A stretch of 64,000 nt of DNA from an uncultured Kordiimonas sp. (GCA_947503625.1 CANNEK010000001.1:614152-678151); one strand, 5' to 3'. Numbered from the stretch's first letter, positions 31,490 through 41,356 are shown. A program made the numbers and translations. The notes: generated by a model from the sequence alone, not told the origin.

Positions 31490-33715
31490 TTAGTAGTCGA
31501 TCCTGATGTTAGCACCGATAGTTCTCGGGCGTTCAAAGATACCCGTTGGCGTGGGAACAGAACCACCAAGAATTGAATTGTCCCTGCTTAAAAGTGCTCT
31601 GTTGTCGAACAAATTGGTCGCATATAGGCCAATATGAACTGTCCCGTTCGACACGCCTACATTGATGTCCGCAAACGTTCTGCCGTCGATGGGTACGCTC
31701 AGTTGTGTCACGGACTCCCTGAATGCGGAATCGAAACCACCGATATAACGGACGCCACCACCAAAGGTTCCTGACCAGTCACCCGACACATCAAACACAT
31801 AGTTCCACTGAAGTGAACCCTTCCAGTTGGGCAGATTTGGAAAATTCTCACCTTCCGATCCCTGTATACCGGGCTCGTCTTCATCCAGGGTACTGGAAGT
31901 ATAACCAAGGTTGCCGGTAATGCTCAGGTTATCAATTGGACGCACTGTCAGAACGCTTTCAAACCCGTAGGCAGTTATTCCTCCCACAGCATTGCCACCC
32001 GTTGTCACGCCATTGGCGGCTATGCGAGCCTGAAAGTTGTCCCAGCTAATTCTCCACAAGGCGACATCATAGTCTACCTTGCCATCGGCGACTGTGCCTT
32101 TGGCGCCAACTTCATAGCTCCATGCCTGGTCTGCTTGTACGACCGGCGGCGCGATATCTTCGCCTGTAAACGGGTCGATAATCGGTATGTTCGCCTGTGC
32201 GGGCCGATAACCACTGGCGACACGTGCGTACAATGACAAGTCTTCATCAACCCTGTAGCGCGCGGCAAAAAGATAGGTGTCAACCGTATCCTCAAGCACT
32301 TCCCCAACAATGGCAGATTCGCCCGCAAGTGGCCCTGAAGTATTGAAGTCCAAGGATATCTCGTTTTTGCTGATACGGATGCCGCCAGAGATATCGAAGT
32401 TTTTGTTGAAATAGTATGTCGCGTTCGCAAATCCTGCATATTCAGTGTATTCTGACGGGAAATCAGCGAACAGCAGATTAAACGCTGGTGTCGCGTTCAC
32501 GTCCTGAATATTGAACGTCTCTTCATTGGTGTAATAGAATCCGGCAATCCATTCAAAGGTATCACTGTCTGCGGATGTCAGGCGCACTTCCTGTACGGTT
32601 TTCTTTGAACCGCTCGATCCCACAAAATTCACGCCAGTGGTTGTGCCGGGCGGGTTGCCAGACAGCAAATCAGCAAGCCCGGCAAAGGCGGCAGTAAAGT
32701 CGATCGTGGACGAGGTATCATATTCTGCATGACTTGTTGTGGATGTCAGCGAGAAGGGTCCAAAGTCGTAATTGAGTGTGCCCGAGTATATTTCAAAATT
32801 CAGGTCTGTTGGTCCGGGCGCATCCACACTGGCATAGTCGCCGAACAAACCCTCTTCAGTGTCCGGCCCAGCAAGGTTAACATTCGAAAGGAAATCGCTG
32901 TCATTCTCCTGCTTCACATATTTGAGGCGTATTTCCAACTCATTGGTCGGCGTAAAAAGAAGATCGCCCGAATAGCCGATCGATTCACCACCATTGATAT
33001 CTTCAAATAAAACCTTACCGTCGGTGGGATCGACAGAGTCAACAAACCCGGCCTGGTGCTGGTAGTAACCGGCCACTGTGATGCCCAGCTTGTTTTTAAT
33101 GAGCGGAACACTCACTTTGCCACTGAATGTTTCGCCCCATTCGCCACTTTTTACGCTCGATACATCCGCACTGAATGATGCACGGAACTCTTCCAAAGCC
33201 GGATCTCGGGAAATGTAACGCAATAGCCCGCCAACAGAGGTTGCCCCAAACAGAGTTCCTTGTGGTCCCTTAATGACTTCAATGCGCTCAATATCCAGAA
33301 GCAGGCCATCCAGCAATATCGAAGCGCCGTTACCAAAGTTGGTATTGGAGGTAAGGGGCGTATCATCCACATAAACACCAAAAACGGGTGTGGCCGATGA
33401 CTGCGGGACACCCCGAGCGGCAATCGTACCGCGACCAGGTGATCCATCCTCTGTATATTCGATGCCAGGAACGTAGTTCAGAACATCTTCCAACTGTTGA
33501 AGGCCCTTAAATTTGTAATCGTCCGGCGATATAGCAACCACGGCTGCAGGCACATCTTGCAGCGATTGGCTGCGGCGCCCGGCAGTTACAATGATCTCTT
33601 CCAGTTCAAGCTCTTCGCTATCGTTGCTTTGATCCTGCGCCAATACACCGCCCGAGAGAGCGATCGCAGAAATACATGTGGATGCAAAACACCTGCTCCT
33701 AATAGTTCGTGTCAT
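31490..33715 (-). CDS. TonB-dependent outer-membrane receptor
   Basis: This 741-residue receptor has a signal peptide (FASTCISAIALSGGVLAQ), a TonB-box-like segment EIIVTAGRRSQSLQDVPAAV, a plug domain (LEDVLNYVPGI, IAARGVP, then RIEVIKGPQGTLFGATSVGG) and a 22-strand barrel ending PRTIGANIRIDY. It is the first gene of the minus operon, with an excellent GGGGAGGAATTT ribosome site at the ATG 33715. Receptors of this type import siderophores, B12, sugars or peptides; the operon content suggests peptides or D-amino-acid oligomers. Confidence 0.92.
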   Translation of the reverse strand: MTRTIRSRCFASTCISAIALSGGVLAQDQSNDSEELELEEIIVTAGRRSQSLQDVPAAVVAISPDDYKFKGLQQLEDVLNYVPGIEYTEDGSPGRGTIAARGVPQSSATPVFGVYVDDTPLTSNTNFGNGASILLDGLLLDIERIEVIKGPQGTLFGATSVGGLLRYISRDPALEEFRASFSADVSSVKSGEWGETFSGKVSVPLIKNKLGITVAGYYQHQAGFVDSVDPTDGKVLFEDINGGESIGYSGDLLFTPTNELEIRLKYVKQENDSDFLSNVNLAGPDTEEGLFGDYASVDAPGPTDLNFEIYSGTLNYDFGPFSLTSTTSHAEYDTSSTIDFTAAFAGLADLLSGNPPGTTTGVNFVGSSGSKKTVQEVRLTSADSDTFEWIAGFYYTNEETFNIQDVNATPAFNLLFADFPSEYTEYAGFANATYYFNKNFDISGGIRISKNEISLDFNTSGPLAGESAIVGEVLEDTVDTYLFAARYRVDEDLSLYARVASGYRPAQANIPIIDPFTGEDIAPPVVQADQAWSYEVGAKGTVADGKVDYDVALWRISWDNFQARIAANGVTTGGNAVGGITAYGFESVLTVRPIDNLSITGNLGYTSSTLDEDEPGIQGSEGENFPNLPNWKGSLQWNYVFDVSGDWSGTFGGGVRYIGGFDSAFRESVTQLSVPIDGRTFADINVGVSNGTVHIGLYATNLFDNRALLSRDNSILGGSVPTPTGIFERPRTIGANIRIDY

Positions 33716-33969
33716 AAATTCCTCCCCGAATTTTTCACAAATACACAAGCAATACCGCTGCACGCTCAAGCCATTTTGCTGACCTGATTAATATTTATTC
33801 TGCTTTATTATGCCTTTTTGTTATTTTTGTACAGTCTTATTTTATTTTTAGAATGTTTGTGCGTGTATAATTCTGTTATATTACCCGTAGAGGTCGAGAT
33901 GATCGCTTGCGTGTCCAACCCGACCTGTTTAAGAACGGAAAGAGACATTGGCTGATTTGAGGGTCCGTA
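33716..33969. promoter_or_regulatory. Divergent AT-rich control region of the TonB operon and GntR gene
   Basis: The 254 bases between the two divergent genes are very AT-rich. A TATAA-TTCTG-TTATA inverted repeat (33866-33880) overlaps a -10-like TATAAT and could bind the adjacent GntR protein. No matching copy was found upstream of the plus operon at 36674, so the assignment is weak. Confidence 0.35.
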
Positions 33970-34650
33970 ATGCAGGAAAAAACTAGCGATGATACTACCG
34001 ACGCGTACCGCGTAGTTATAAATGCGATCGTTACTCAGAAACTCGCGCCAAGCCAGAAAGTGTCGGAAAATATTATCAGCGATATGTTCGGCATTAGCCG
34101 GGCGATTTCCAGAAACCTGATTGAGCGGCTGATCGCCAAACAGTTTCTCGTTTCGATATCTCCGCGCGTCACACAGGTGGCACCCCTCACGCTTCTTGAA
34201 ATAAAGCAGAACTTTATGCTGAGGAAAATGTTGCTACCGGAAGTCATGTCACTTGCTGCGGCAAAAACTGACTTTGATACAGTGAATTCCGTCAACGCAG
34301 ACATACAGAAACTGTTACCTGTGGAAGGTGATGTATCCGCGCTGGCATTTCTTCAAAAAAACAAGCAGCTGAACATGCTTCTATGCTCGGAAGCCGGCTA
34401 TCCGCTGATGCTGGACTGGATTAATCAACTTGAAGACACAGCGATGCGGATATACTGGCTCTACGTAAAAACCAACAAAAGCTTCCCATACTCTGCCGAA
34501 CAGCAAGCGGCCACATATGATGTGATCATGAGTAAAGAACCTGCACGCATCAAGGCTATGGTCCATGACATGATTTCACAAACCGAAGATAGAGTGATGA
34601 CAACGGTGTTTTCTCATCCTCAGTTCTACACGCAGGACCTCAAGATATGA
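33970..34650 (+). CDS. GntR family regulator, FCD type
   Basis: This 226-residue regulator has an N-terminal winged helix-turn-helix (SENIISDMFGISRAISRNLIERL) and an all-helical C-terminal domain typical of FadR/FCD ligand sensing (KQNFMLRKMLLPEVMSLAA, then the C-terminal MVHDMISQTEDRVM). It diverges from the TonB operon, and dadA-ridA lie beside it, so it is the likely regulator of D-amino-acid use. FCD proteins commonly sense amino or organic acids. A GAGGG site lies six bases before the ATG. Confidence 0.85.
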   Translation: MQEKTSDDTTDAYRVVINAIVTQKLAPSQKVSENIISDMFGISRAISRNLIERLIAKQFLVSISPRVTQVAPLTLLEIKQNFMLRKMLLPEVMSLAAAKTDFDTVNSVNADIQKLLPVEGDVSALAFLQKNKQLNMLLCSEAGYPLMLDWINQLEDTAMRIYWLYVKTNKSFPYSAEQQAATYDVIMSKEPARIKAMVHDMISQTEDRVMTTVFSHPQFYTQDLKI

Positions 34651-34660
34651 TGGTGCCGGG

Positions 34661-35008
34661 CTAACGCGCAGCCTGAAAAGCTATCTCGACCAACAATGCC
34701 GGGTCGGCAAGGTCTGCCCGCACAGTTGCTCGTGTGGGCTGGTTGTCGGGGTCAACCCAGCTCTTGAAAACCTCGTTAAAGACCGAAAAATCGGCCATGT
34801 CTCTAAGCCAGCAGTTTGTAGTCAACAGCTTGCTTTTGTCGGTGCCGACTTCGGCAAGTAGACTATCGATCTGTTCCAGGATTGATGTCGTCTGAAACCG
34901 CACGTCCCCGCGCCACTCAGCAGAGACAATACCCGCAGAATATATGGTGTCGTTATGTATAACGATTTTTGAAAACATACCGTTGGGGTGCAATCGTGTG
35001 ATGGCCAT
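34661..35008 (-). CDS. RidA family protein (imine/enamine deaminase)
   Basis: At 115 residues this is a YjgF/RidA-type trimer protein. It has a start MAITRLHPNGMFSKIVIHNDTIYSAGIV, LLAEVGTDKSKLLTTNCWLRD and a C-terminal RATVRADLADPALLVEIAFQ that supplies the substrate arginine. RidA hydrolyses reactive imines released by amino-acid oxidising enzymes. It lies 145 bases downstream of a D-amino-acid dehydrogenase on the same strand, which is a natural partner. GGAG sits six bases before the ATG. Confidence 0.88.
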   Translation of the reverse strand: MAITRLHPNGMFSKIVIHNDTIYSAGIVSAEWRGDVRFQTTSILEQIDSLLAEVGTDKSKLLTTNCWLRDMADFSVFNEVFKSWVDPDNQPTRATVRADLADPALLVEIAFQAAR

Positions 35009-35153
35009 TTTGAACTCCTGTGTCAGTTAGGTTCGTTGTATTGGATTGAAGATGCAATACGCGTACAGCGGGCTGTTAAATATACTGCGACAATAAAGCG
35101 AACTGGCAACCCAATCATCCTGACCCGCCGCGATATTGCCCAGGTTCCACGCC

Positions 35154-36425
35154 CTATCGCCCAACCCTAAACGGAAATGGGTCTATCGCTGGCGTTTCAC
35201 CCATGATCAAGTGACCAATCATCTCAGCGGACCCCATGGCCATTGTCCACCCCAAATGACCATGTCCGGCATTCACCCACAAGCCTTGAGGGCCGGCCCT
35301 GCCAATAAACGGCAAGCCGTCTGCGCTCATGGGACGAAGCCCGGTCCATGCTGATGTGAGGGTGTGATCAACTTGAGTTGCAAGGTGGGGATAGATATCG
35401 GCAAAAATAGCATGAAGATTCTGAACCCGCCGAGTATCCAGTTTCAAATTATTGCCTGCAAATTCAGCCGTACCGGCTATTCTGACCCTGTCACCTATTG
35501 GGGTGACAGCAGCATGCATGCTGTCATCAATAACAGGCGTCCGAGGCTTTGATGTCCAATTATTTGCGGCCAGTGTAACCGAGTATCCCTTTGCCGGCTT
35601 AATATGCAATCGAGCACCATGCGGGCGCACCAGGGAAGATGTAGCATTACCCGCAGCAACAATGACATCTGACGCGGCAACAAAACCATTGTCTGTTTCA
35701 ACACCAACAACGATGCCGTTATCTGTTTTAATACTTTTAACTCTGGTTTCGGTTCGGATCTCGCCGCCAAGCTTAAGCCCCACGTCAGAAAGACCACATG
35801 CATATTTGTATGCATCTCCCACACTGTCGCCGCGATAATAAATCGCGCAGGATATTCTGCCTCGTATCGCGTCCAGTTCCGGTTCGATGCTTATAGCTTC
35901 CTCCGCAGATAGAGTCTCACATCCAAGTCCGAGGGGTTCTAGTGTTTCCGCACTGTCTATGGTTGCCTGCATTGCTTTGTTTGAAGAAAAAACCTTCATT
36001 GCACCAGAGCATGCAAAGTCGCAGCTTATCATGTGTTTTTGAACTGCTTCCTGTGTAATACGGGCTGACCTGTGCGCCAATTTAAAGTTGTTGCTTGTGG
36101 CTTGCTGATGATGTTTTCTCGAAGAATGCCCTAAAAACCGCAAGCCCCAGGGCACCATGGCAGGCAAAGAAGCCAATCGGACTTTCATTGGTGACGCCGC
36201 ATCAAAAAGCGACGAAAACAAATGCTTGCCAACACCCGGCCCATTCCAGGGTTCCGGCATTGACGGCGTTAAAATACCGCCATTTGCAAAACTGGTGACA
36301 GTCGCCAAACCTTCCGACGCTTCCAGAAGAATAGGCGTCAAGCCTCGCCGGGCCAACTCATAGAAGGTCGAAACACCAACGACACCTCCACCGACAACAA
36401 TCACCTCGCTTTTGCAATTCACCAT
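35154..36425 (-). CDS. dadA: FAD-dependent D-amino-acid dehydrogenase (DadA family)
   Basis: This 423-residue DAO-superfamily oxidoreductase starts with the dinucleotide site EVIVVGGGVVGVSTFYELARRG, then FANGGILTPSMPEPWNGPG, which matches DadA. Conserved C-terminal blocks are AWTGLRPMSADGLPFIGR and NAGHGHLGWTMAMGSAEMI. DadA oxidises D-Ala and other D-amino acids to keto acids, feeding electrons to the respiratory chain. ATG 36425 (GAGG eight bases upstream) is preferred to GTG 36428. It diverges from the plus operon that starts with the third serine hydrolase. Confidence 0.88.
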   Translation of the reverse strand: MVNCKSEVIVVGGGVVGVSTFYELARRGLTPILLEASEGLATVTSFANGGILTPSMPEPWNGPGVGKHLFSSLFDAASPMKVRLASLPAMVPWGLRFLGHSSRKHHQQATSNNFKLAHRSARITQEAVQKHMISCDFACSGAMKVFSSNKAMQATIDSAETLEPLGLGCETLSAEEAISIEPELDAIRGRISCAIYYRGDSVGDAYKYACGLSDVGLKLGGEIRTETRVKSIKTDNGIVVGVETDNGFVAASDVIVAAGNATSSLVRPHGARLHIKPAKGYSVTLAANNWTSKPRTPVIDDSMHAAVTPIGDRVRIAGTAEFAGNNLKLDTRRVQNLHAIFADIYPHLATQVDHTLTSAWTGLRPMSADGLPFIGRAGPQGLWVNAGHGHLGWTMAMGSAEMIGHLIMGETPAIDPFPFRVGR

Positions 36426-36673
36426 CACTCACGCCTCTGATGCATACTGAAGCGACAAAAGCTCAACCGTTAAAATAGTGAGCATCACGCACCAGAATTA
36501 TTGTTTATTTTATTTATTATATTATTAAAACTTAATTATCTATAATCAAGGCTTGTTTATTTTGGTTTTTTTCCTTATCAAGTAGCTTGTCCGGCACACA
36601 CGAGATTTCAGAGCTGATACAGACTGTAATAACCCTCCTTAAAGGGTTGGCGATCAGCAAAAGGGGAATACGA
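36426..36673. promoter_or_regulatory. Divergent AT-rich control region of dadA and the plus operon
   Basis: The 248 bases are strongly AT-rich (long A/T runs around 36505-36570) and include TATAAT at 36541-36546 on the plus strand, without a clear -35 element. It resembles the AT-rich region at 33716-33969 in composition, which fits shared control. No common operator could be defined by eye. Confidence 0.35.
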
Positions 36674-38650
36674 ATGATTTCAAAATTCATCATGCCCAAG
36701 GCAATTGCATTTTTTGTGGCACTGGTCCTATGCCCCTTGACGACACCTCGGGCCGCAAATGCATTGAATAACCAGAGCCAGCCCGTTGATCACGCTTATA
36801 TCGGCCAGACAGCTGCTTCGGAAGCGGACAGAGAACTCATATCTTTCATTGACGGTATTTTGACGGCCAATATGGAACAGCATAATATGGCGGGAGCTGC
36901 CATATCCGTCGTTCAGGACGATGTCCTGAAGATATTGAAAGGATATGGATATGCAGATATTGCGCAACAACAGCCCGTGAACCCGTCGCGTCACATGTTC
37001 CGCATTGGCTCAATCACAAAAACATTCACTTTCACACTGTTGATGCAACTTGTTGGAGAGGGGCAAGTATCCCTTGACGCTGACGTGAATGATTACCTCA
37101 GTGCTTTCAAGATTCCACCTGCGTTTGGCAAGCCTGTTCTTGTACGTGATCTGCTGTCACACCGCCCCGGCTTCGAAGAAGCCTACCGGAACCTTTTTGT
37201 CGATAGTCCTGAAAAATTCCACACACTGGAGAAGTGGCTGGCGAACAATATTCCTGCGCGCGTGTTTCCCCCGGGAGAAACAACCAGCTATTCCAACTAC
37301 GGTGCGGCTCTGGCTGGTTACATTGTTCAGGAAGTCTCGGGAACGCTTTATGAAGATCAGCTAGAACAGAAAATCCTCAATCCGCTCGGCATGTCATCAA
37401 CAACGGCAAAACAACTCCTGCCCGCGGGTGGCCCGCAGGCAATGCCCGAAGCACAAGCAGCAAATGTCGCAGGCGTATATGCGACTGGCACCGGTTACCT
37501 CGAGCCTGCGGATTTCGAATTGATTGTCGGCGCACCAGCGGGGTCCATATCGTCAACTGCTGCCGATATGGCGCGCTACATGAGCGCTCATTTGGGGTAT
37601 GGAACGTTAGGCGATGTGGAGATTTTGCGAGCTGAAACGGCGCGCACCATGCAGGAGAGGCCGTACCCAGGGCGTCCGTCAGCAGACTACGCGCACGGAT
37701 TCCGGACAGAAAACCTGCTCGGGTACAGCACTTTCGAACATGGCGGTGCAACCGGCACTTCTTTCTCTTCCATGATCATGATCCCCGAACTGGGCATTGG
37801 CGTTTTCATCACAACAAACGGCGCCGGCCTCGCCACTGCGCCGCAGATTATGGCACGTCAGATTGTGAAAAAGATCATTGGTGGCAGAAGCAAAGGCAGA
37901 CCTGAATTTATAGCTTTTTCAGCGGCAAGCGCCGAACCATTCCTTGGCTCATACATGACAACACGGCGCGGCTATAGCGGGCTCATCAAAATACTCAGCG
38001 CTTTTGCTGGCGCTGGCAGCGTTTCATTGTCGCCCAACAATGGACTTATCATCAACGCGGGCGGACCGGACGAGTATTTCCCCATAGGCAACAACGCGTT
38101 TCGGTCGCCCAAATCAGGCGAGGTTGTCTCCTTCACACTGGGAGAAGATGGCCGGGCAACCCAGTACACAGTTGGTTATGGGCATACAACCATGCGTCGT
38201 ACACCGGCTGATACCAATCCTCAGGCGCTATTCGCGGCACTGGCGCTCGCCAGTATAGTGGCCATTCTGCAATTCATATCGGCCTGGCGTCAGCGGTCGG
38301 AGGGAAAATCCGGTAATTTCTGGACGCTTCGACTTTCCAGACTGACGCTATTGGCCGCCGTCAGCATAACAGCGGTTTTGCTGGCCCTGTTGTTCGTGAT
38401 AGCGGAAATGAGCTCTCTTGGCAGAAACGTTATTTTCGCCTGGCCAATGAACAGCCTCACCCTGCTTTTGGCGCTCATCATTATTCAATTGCTGTTCACT
38501 CTCGCATTGCTGGCTGGTCTGGTGCCAGCGTTCACCAAAAGCGACCTGAACGTCTGGCGTAAAACACACTATGTCTTGCTCACGCTCGTATTCGTAAACC
38601 TGATGCTTCAGTTCAATAACTGGAACATGATCGGCTTTAATTACTGGTAA
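36674..38650 (+). CDS. Exported serine hydrolase, beta-lactamase family (paralogue 3), with C-terminal membrane domain
   Basis: This third paralogue (658 residues) has a signal peptide (MISKFIMPKAIAFFVALVLC), catalytic SITK in FRIGSITKTFTF, YSNYGAALAG and third motif EHGGAT. The linker and C-terminal membrane helices end FNNWNMIGFNYW, the same end as paralogues 1 and 2. ATG 36674 has AAGGGG seven bases upstream; the frame is open for 29 codons before it. It leads the plus operon of five genes. Role as a D-peptide hydrolase is inferred from the neighbours. Confidence 0.85.
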   Translation: MISKFIMPKAIAFFVALVLCPLTTPRAANALNNQSQPVDHAYIGQTAASEADRELISFIDGILTANMEQHNMAGAAISVVQDDVLKILKGYGYADIAQQQPVNPSRHMFRIGSITKTFTFTLLMQLVGEGQVSLDADVNDYLSAFKIPPAFGKPVLVRDLLSHRPGFEEAYRNLFVDSPEKFHTLEKWLANNIPARVFPPGETTSYSNYGAALAGYIVQEVSGTLYEDQLEQKILNPLGMSSTTAKQLLPAGGPQAMPEAQAANVAGVYATGTGYLEPADFELIVGAPAGSISSTAADMARYMSAHLGYGTLGDVEILRAETARTMQERPYPGRPSADYAHGFRTENLLGYSTFEHGGATGTSFSSMIMIPELGIGVFITTNGAGLATAPQIMARQIVKKIIGGRSKGRPEFIAFSAASAEPFLGSYMTTRRGYSGLIKILSAFAGAGSVSLSPNNGLIINAGGPDEYFPIGNNAFRSPKSGEVVSFTLGEDGRATQYTVGYGHTTMRRTPADTNPQALFAALALASIVAILQFISAWRQRSEGKSGNFWTLRLSRLTLLAAVSITAVLLALLFVIAEMSSLGRNVIFAWPMNSLTLLLALIIIQLLFTLALLAGLVPAFTKSDLNVWRKTHYVLLTLVFVNLMLQFNNWNMIGFNYW

Positions 38651-38673
38651 ACCGCAGAAACTGGGATGGAACG

Positions 38674-40221
38674 ATGAAACAATTTGAACAGTTTTTGTGC
38701 GCAGTTATTCTGCTGACATTTGTATCGACAGGTCATCTGACTGCTGACGAGTATGATATCGCGATACTTGGCGGCAGGGTCATTGACCCCGAGACCGGTC
38801 TGGACGGTCTACGCAACGTCGGTATCAGGGATGGCAAAATCCAGGTTGTGACAACCAGACCCATAGAGGCATCGAATGTCATTGATGCATCGGGCCTTGT
38901 TGTAAGCCCCGGGTTTATCGACATGCACGCACACGGCCAAACCATTCCGGCGGCGCGCATGCAAGCGATGGACGGTGTGACTACCGCCCTCGACCTCGAA
39001 GCTGGCGCACTGCCTATCGACAAATACTATGACGACCTGGGGCGTGAAGGCAGGCCCATAAATTATGGTGTATCAGTGAACTGGGCGGCGGCCAGAATTT
39101 CCGAACATCTGGGCATTGAACCCGACCACGAACTCACCTGGTTCCTGGACAAATTCGACGAGCCTCAGTGGCAAAATGAGATTTCTACAACCCAACAACT
39201 TATCGGCATTTTAAATCGTGTCGAAGAAGGCCTAAACCAAGGCGGGCTGGGCGTCGGTTTCCTCCTGGGCTACGCGCCGGGAACAGGCCGCAAGGAATAT
39301 TACCGGATATCAAAACTTGCCGCTGACATAGGCATGCCCACATTCACGCACGCCCGGTTCCTTTCAGTGCTGGAACCCGAAAGCTCTTTTGAAGGTATCG
39401 CTGAAATCATTTCGGTAGCAGCGAGCACAAATGTCCAGGCTCATATCGTGCATCTCAATTCCATCAGCATCACAGATATTGATGTGATTCGGCCGATGAT
39501 TTCGGGGGCGCAACAACGAGGCCTCAGAATAACCACCGAAGCCTATCCATACGGTGCGGGCGCAACAGGTATCGGTGCAGCCATGTTTCGCGGCCCTGAC
39601 TGGAGGGCGCGCACGGGCGGAATAGTGGCGCATAATTTTGACGTTGGCGGAAAGCGTTTGTCCGAAGAAGAGTTTGCATATTTGCAGGCGGAAAAACCTG
39701 AAACACTAACCATCGTCCATTTTCTGGACGAGGATAATCCAGATCACCGGAAAAAACTTGAGACCTCAATGCTGATGCCCGGTGGTGTAGTTGCCTCAGA
39801 CGGTGAGGCATGGATGGTTGATGGTGTTCCGCTTGACGCATCGGTATGGCCCATTCCCGAAAATGCATGGTCGCATCCACGCGCTGCCGGCACATTCGCG
39901 CGTTTTCTGCGCCTGTATGTCAGGGAATCTGAAAGCCTGTCGCTGCTGGATGCCATCGAGCGCGTCAGTTTTGGGCCTGCCCAAATACTTCAATCAGCAG
40001 TTCCACAAATGCGCTACAAAGGACGCCTCCAGCCAGGAACAGACGCAGATGTTGTTGTTTTTGACCTGAACACTTTGACGGATCGCGCAACTTTTGCCAG
40101 GCCGGCCCAAACGTCAGACGGCATACGCCACGTCATTGTGAATGGCACAATTCTGGTTGCAGACGGAGAATTGCGCACAGACGTCATGCCGGGCAAGCCC
40201 ATAAGAAATACCATACAGTAG
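38674..40221 (+). CDS. Exported amidohydrolase, N-acyl-D-amino-acid deacylase family (paralogue 2)
   Basis: This 515-residue protein has a short signal peptide (FLCAVILLTFVSTGHLTA) followed by DIAILGGRVIDPETGLDGLRNVGI. Here the first metal pair is intact (SPGFIDMHAHGQT). Further motifs are ALDLEAGALP with Glu at the Cys position of D-aminoacylase, TFTHARF, AHIVHLNSI and VASDGEAW. It is related to D-aminoacylase and D-Glu deacylase and to paralogue 1 in the minus operon. It lies 23 bases after the third serine hydrolase. Confidence 0.8.
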   Translation: MKQFEQFLCAVILLTFVSTGHLTADEYDIAILGGRVIDPETGLDGLRNVGIRDGKIQVVTTRPIEASNVIDASGLVVSPGFIDMHAHGQTIPAARMQAMDGVTTALDLEAGALPIDKYYDDLGREGRPINYGVSVNWAAARISEHLGIEPDHELTWFLDKFDEPQWQNEISTTQQLIGILNRVEEGLNQGGLGVGFLLGYAPGTGRKEYYRISKLAADIGMPTFTHARFLSVLEPESSFEGIAEIISVAASTNVQAHIVHLNSISITDIDVIRPMISGAQQRGLRITTEAYPYGAGATGIGAAMFRGPDWRARTGGIVAHNFDVGGKRLSEEEFAYLQAEKPETLTIVHFLDEDNPDHRKKLETSMLMPGGVVASDGEAWMVDGVPLDASVWPIPENAWSHPRAAGTFARFLRLYVRESESLSLLDAIERVSFGPAQILQSAVPQMRYKGRLQPGTDADVVVFDLNTLTDRATFARPAQTSDGIRHVIVNGTILVADGELRTDVMPGKPIRNTIQ

Positions 40222-40258
40222 CCAACCGGAACCAAAACAAGAAGTCAGGAAACATCCA

Positions 40259-41356
40259 ATTCAGTTCTTCCGCACATACATCCTGCCGGGGTTCATTTTC
40301 CAGTCTGTCGTTATCGGTGGCGGTTATGCGACCGGGCGCGAATTGATAGAATTTTTTTTCCGTTCTGGCCCAATTGGCGGCCTTCTGGGTTTGGTTACCT
40401 CCGGTTTGGTTTTTGGTCTGGTGCTGGCCTTGAGCTTCGAACTGGCCAGAGTGACGAAGCTATATGACTATCGCCGGTTCTGCGGAGCCCTGCTGGGGCG
40501 AGGGTGGTTTCTGTTCGAAATCTGTTACCTCATTCTCCTGCTCCTGATCCTGGCAGTTATCGGTGCGGCTGCAGGTGAGCTGACAGCCACCACGTTCGCG
40601 ATGCCTCCTCTGGTAGGCACACTGGGGATGATGGCCTTAGTGGGTATTCTAACTTTCAACGGATCTCACCTAATCAAGCGAGTTCTGGCAGGCTGGTCGA
40701 TCCTTCTATATGCAGTGTATTTGCTGTTGTTTGTACTTGCCTTCAAGGTGTTCGGGTCGAACATCATCGACACATACCAGCAATCTTCGGTGGAAGGTGG
40801 CTGGCTGAAGAGCGGTATACTTTATTCCGGCTACAACGTTGCTGTCGTGCCAGCGGTCTTATTTGTTGTTTCCGAACATCGCCGAAGACGCGAAACTATT
40901 GGCGCAGGCTTGATGGGAGGGGCTATTGCCATCATCCCCGCGGCCTTGTTCTTTGTTGCGATGATGGGGAAATACCCCGAAATAGGCGACGAGCCGGTGC
41001 CAGCCAGTTTCCTGATGGCGTCTCTTGACGGCGGCTGGCTCAACCTTGCTTTCCAAATCGTCGTATTCGGTACTTTTGTCGAGACAGGAGCCGCCCTACT
41101 GCATGCAGTAAACCAACGCCTGGAGGTGTCGTTTAAAGAGCGGGGCCAAACTCTACCAAGGGCAGCACGACCTGTTGTCGCGGTTACTTTGCTTGCAATC
41201 GCGATTTTTGCAGGCCAGAAGTTCGGCATTGTCGACCTGATCGCAAGCGGGTATGGGGCGCTGACACTTGCTTTTATTGCGGTGTTTATAGTGCCACTGT
41301 TGACAGTTGGCGTATGGAAAATTCTGAAAAACCAAGCACCGGCCGGAAATACATGA
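40259..41356 (+). CDS. YkvI family membrane transporter, apparent ATT start
   Basis: About ten predicted membrane helices and the family N-terminal signature FFRTYILPGFIFQSVVIGGG followed by YATGRELIEFFF mark this as a YkvI-type protein (APC-like fold, substrate not established). The first ATG/GTG/TTG is TTG 40343, which would cut the first helix with the GGGY motif. The frame is open back to a stop at 40202. The only codon with a fitting ribosome site is ATT at 40259 (AGGA eight bases upstream), giving 365 residues. In this operon it probably imports amino acids or small peptides. Confidence 0.75.
   Translation: MQFFRTYILPGFIFQSVVIGGGYATGRELIEFFFRSGPIGGLLGLVTSGLVFGLVLALSFELARVTKLYDYRRFCGALLGRGWFLFEICYLILLLLILAVIGAAAGELTATTFAMPPLVGTLGMMALVGILTFNGSHLIKRVLAGWSILLYAVYLLLFVLAFKVFGSNIIDTYQQSSVEGGWLKSGILYSGYNVAVVPAVLFVVSEHRRRRETIGAGLMGGAIAIIPAALFFVAMMGKYPEIGDEPVPASFLMASLDGGWLNLAFQIVVFGTFVETGAALLHAVNQRLEVSFKERGQTLPRAARPVVAVTLLAIAIFAGQKFGIVDLIASGYGALTLAFIAVFIVPLLTVGVWKILKNQAPAGNT

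Noticed and set aside
33716-33769. N-terminal extension of the TonB receptor frame (start 33769)
   Set aside because: The extension lacks a ribosome site and would bury the signal peptide; the ATG at 33715 has GGGGAGGA and begins the signal.
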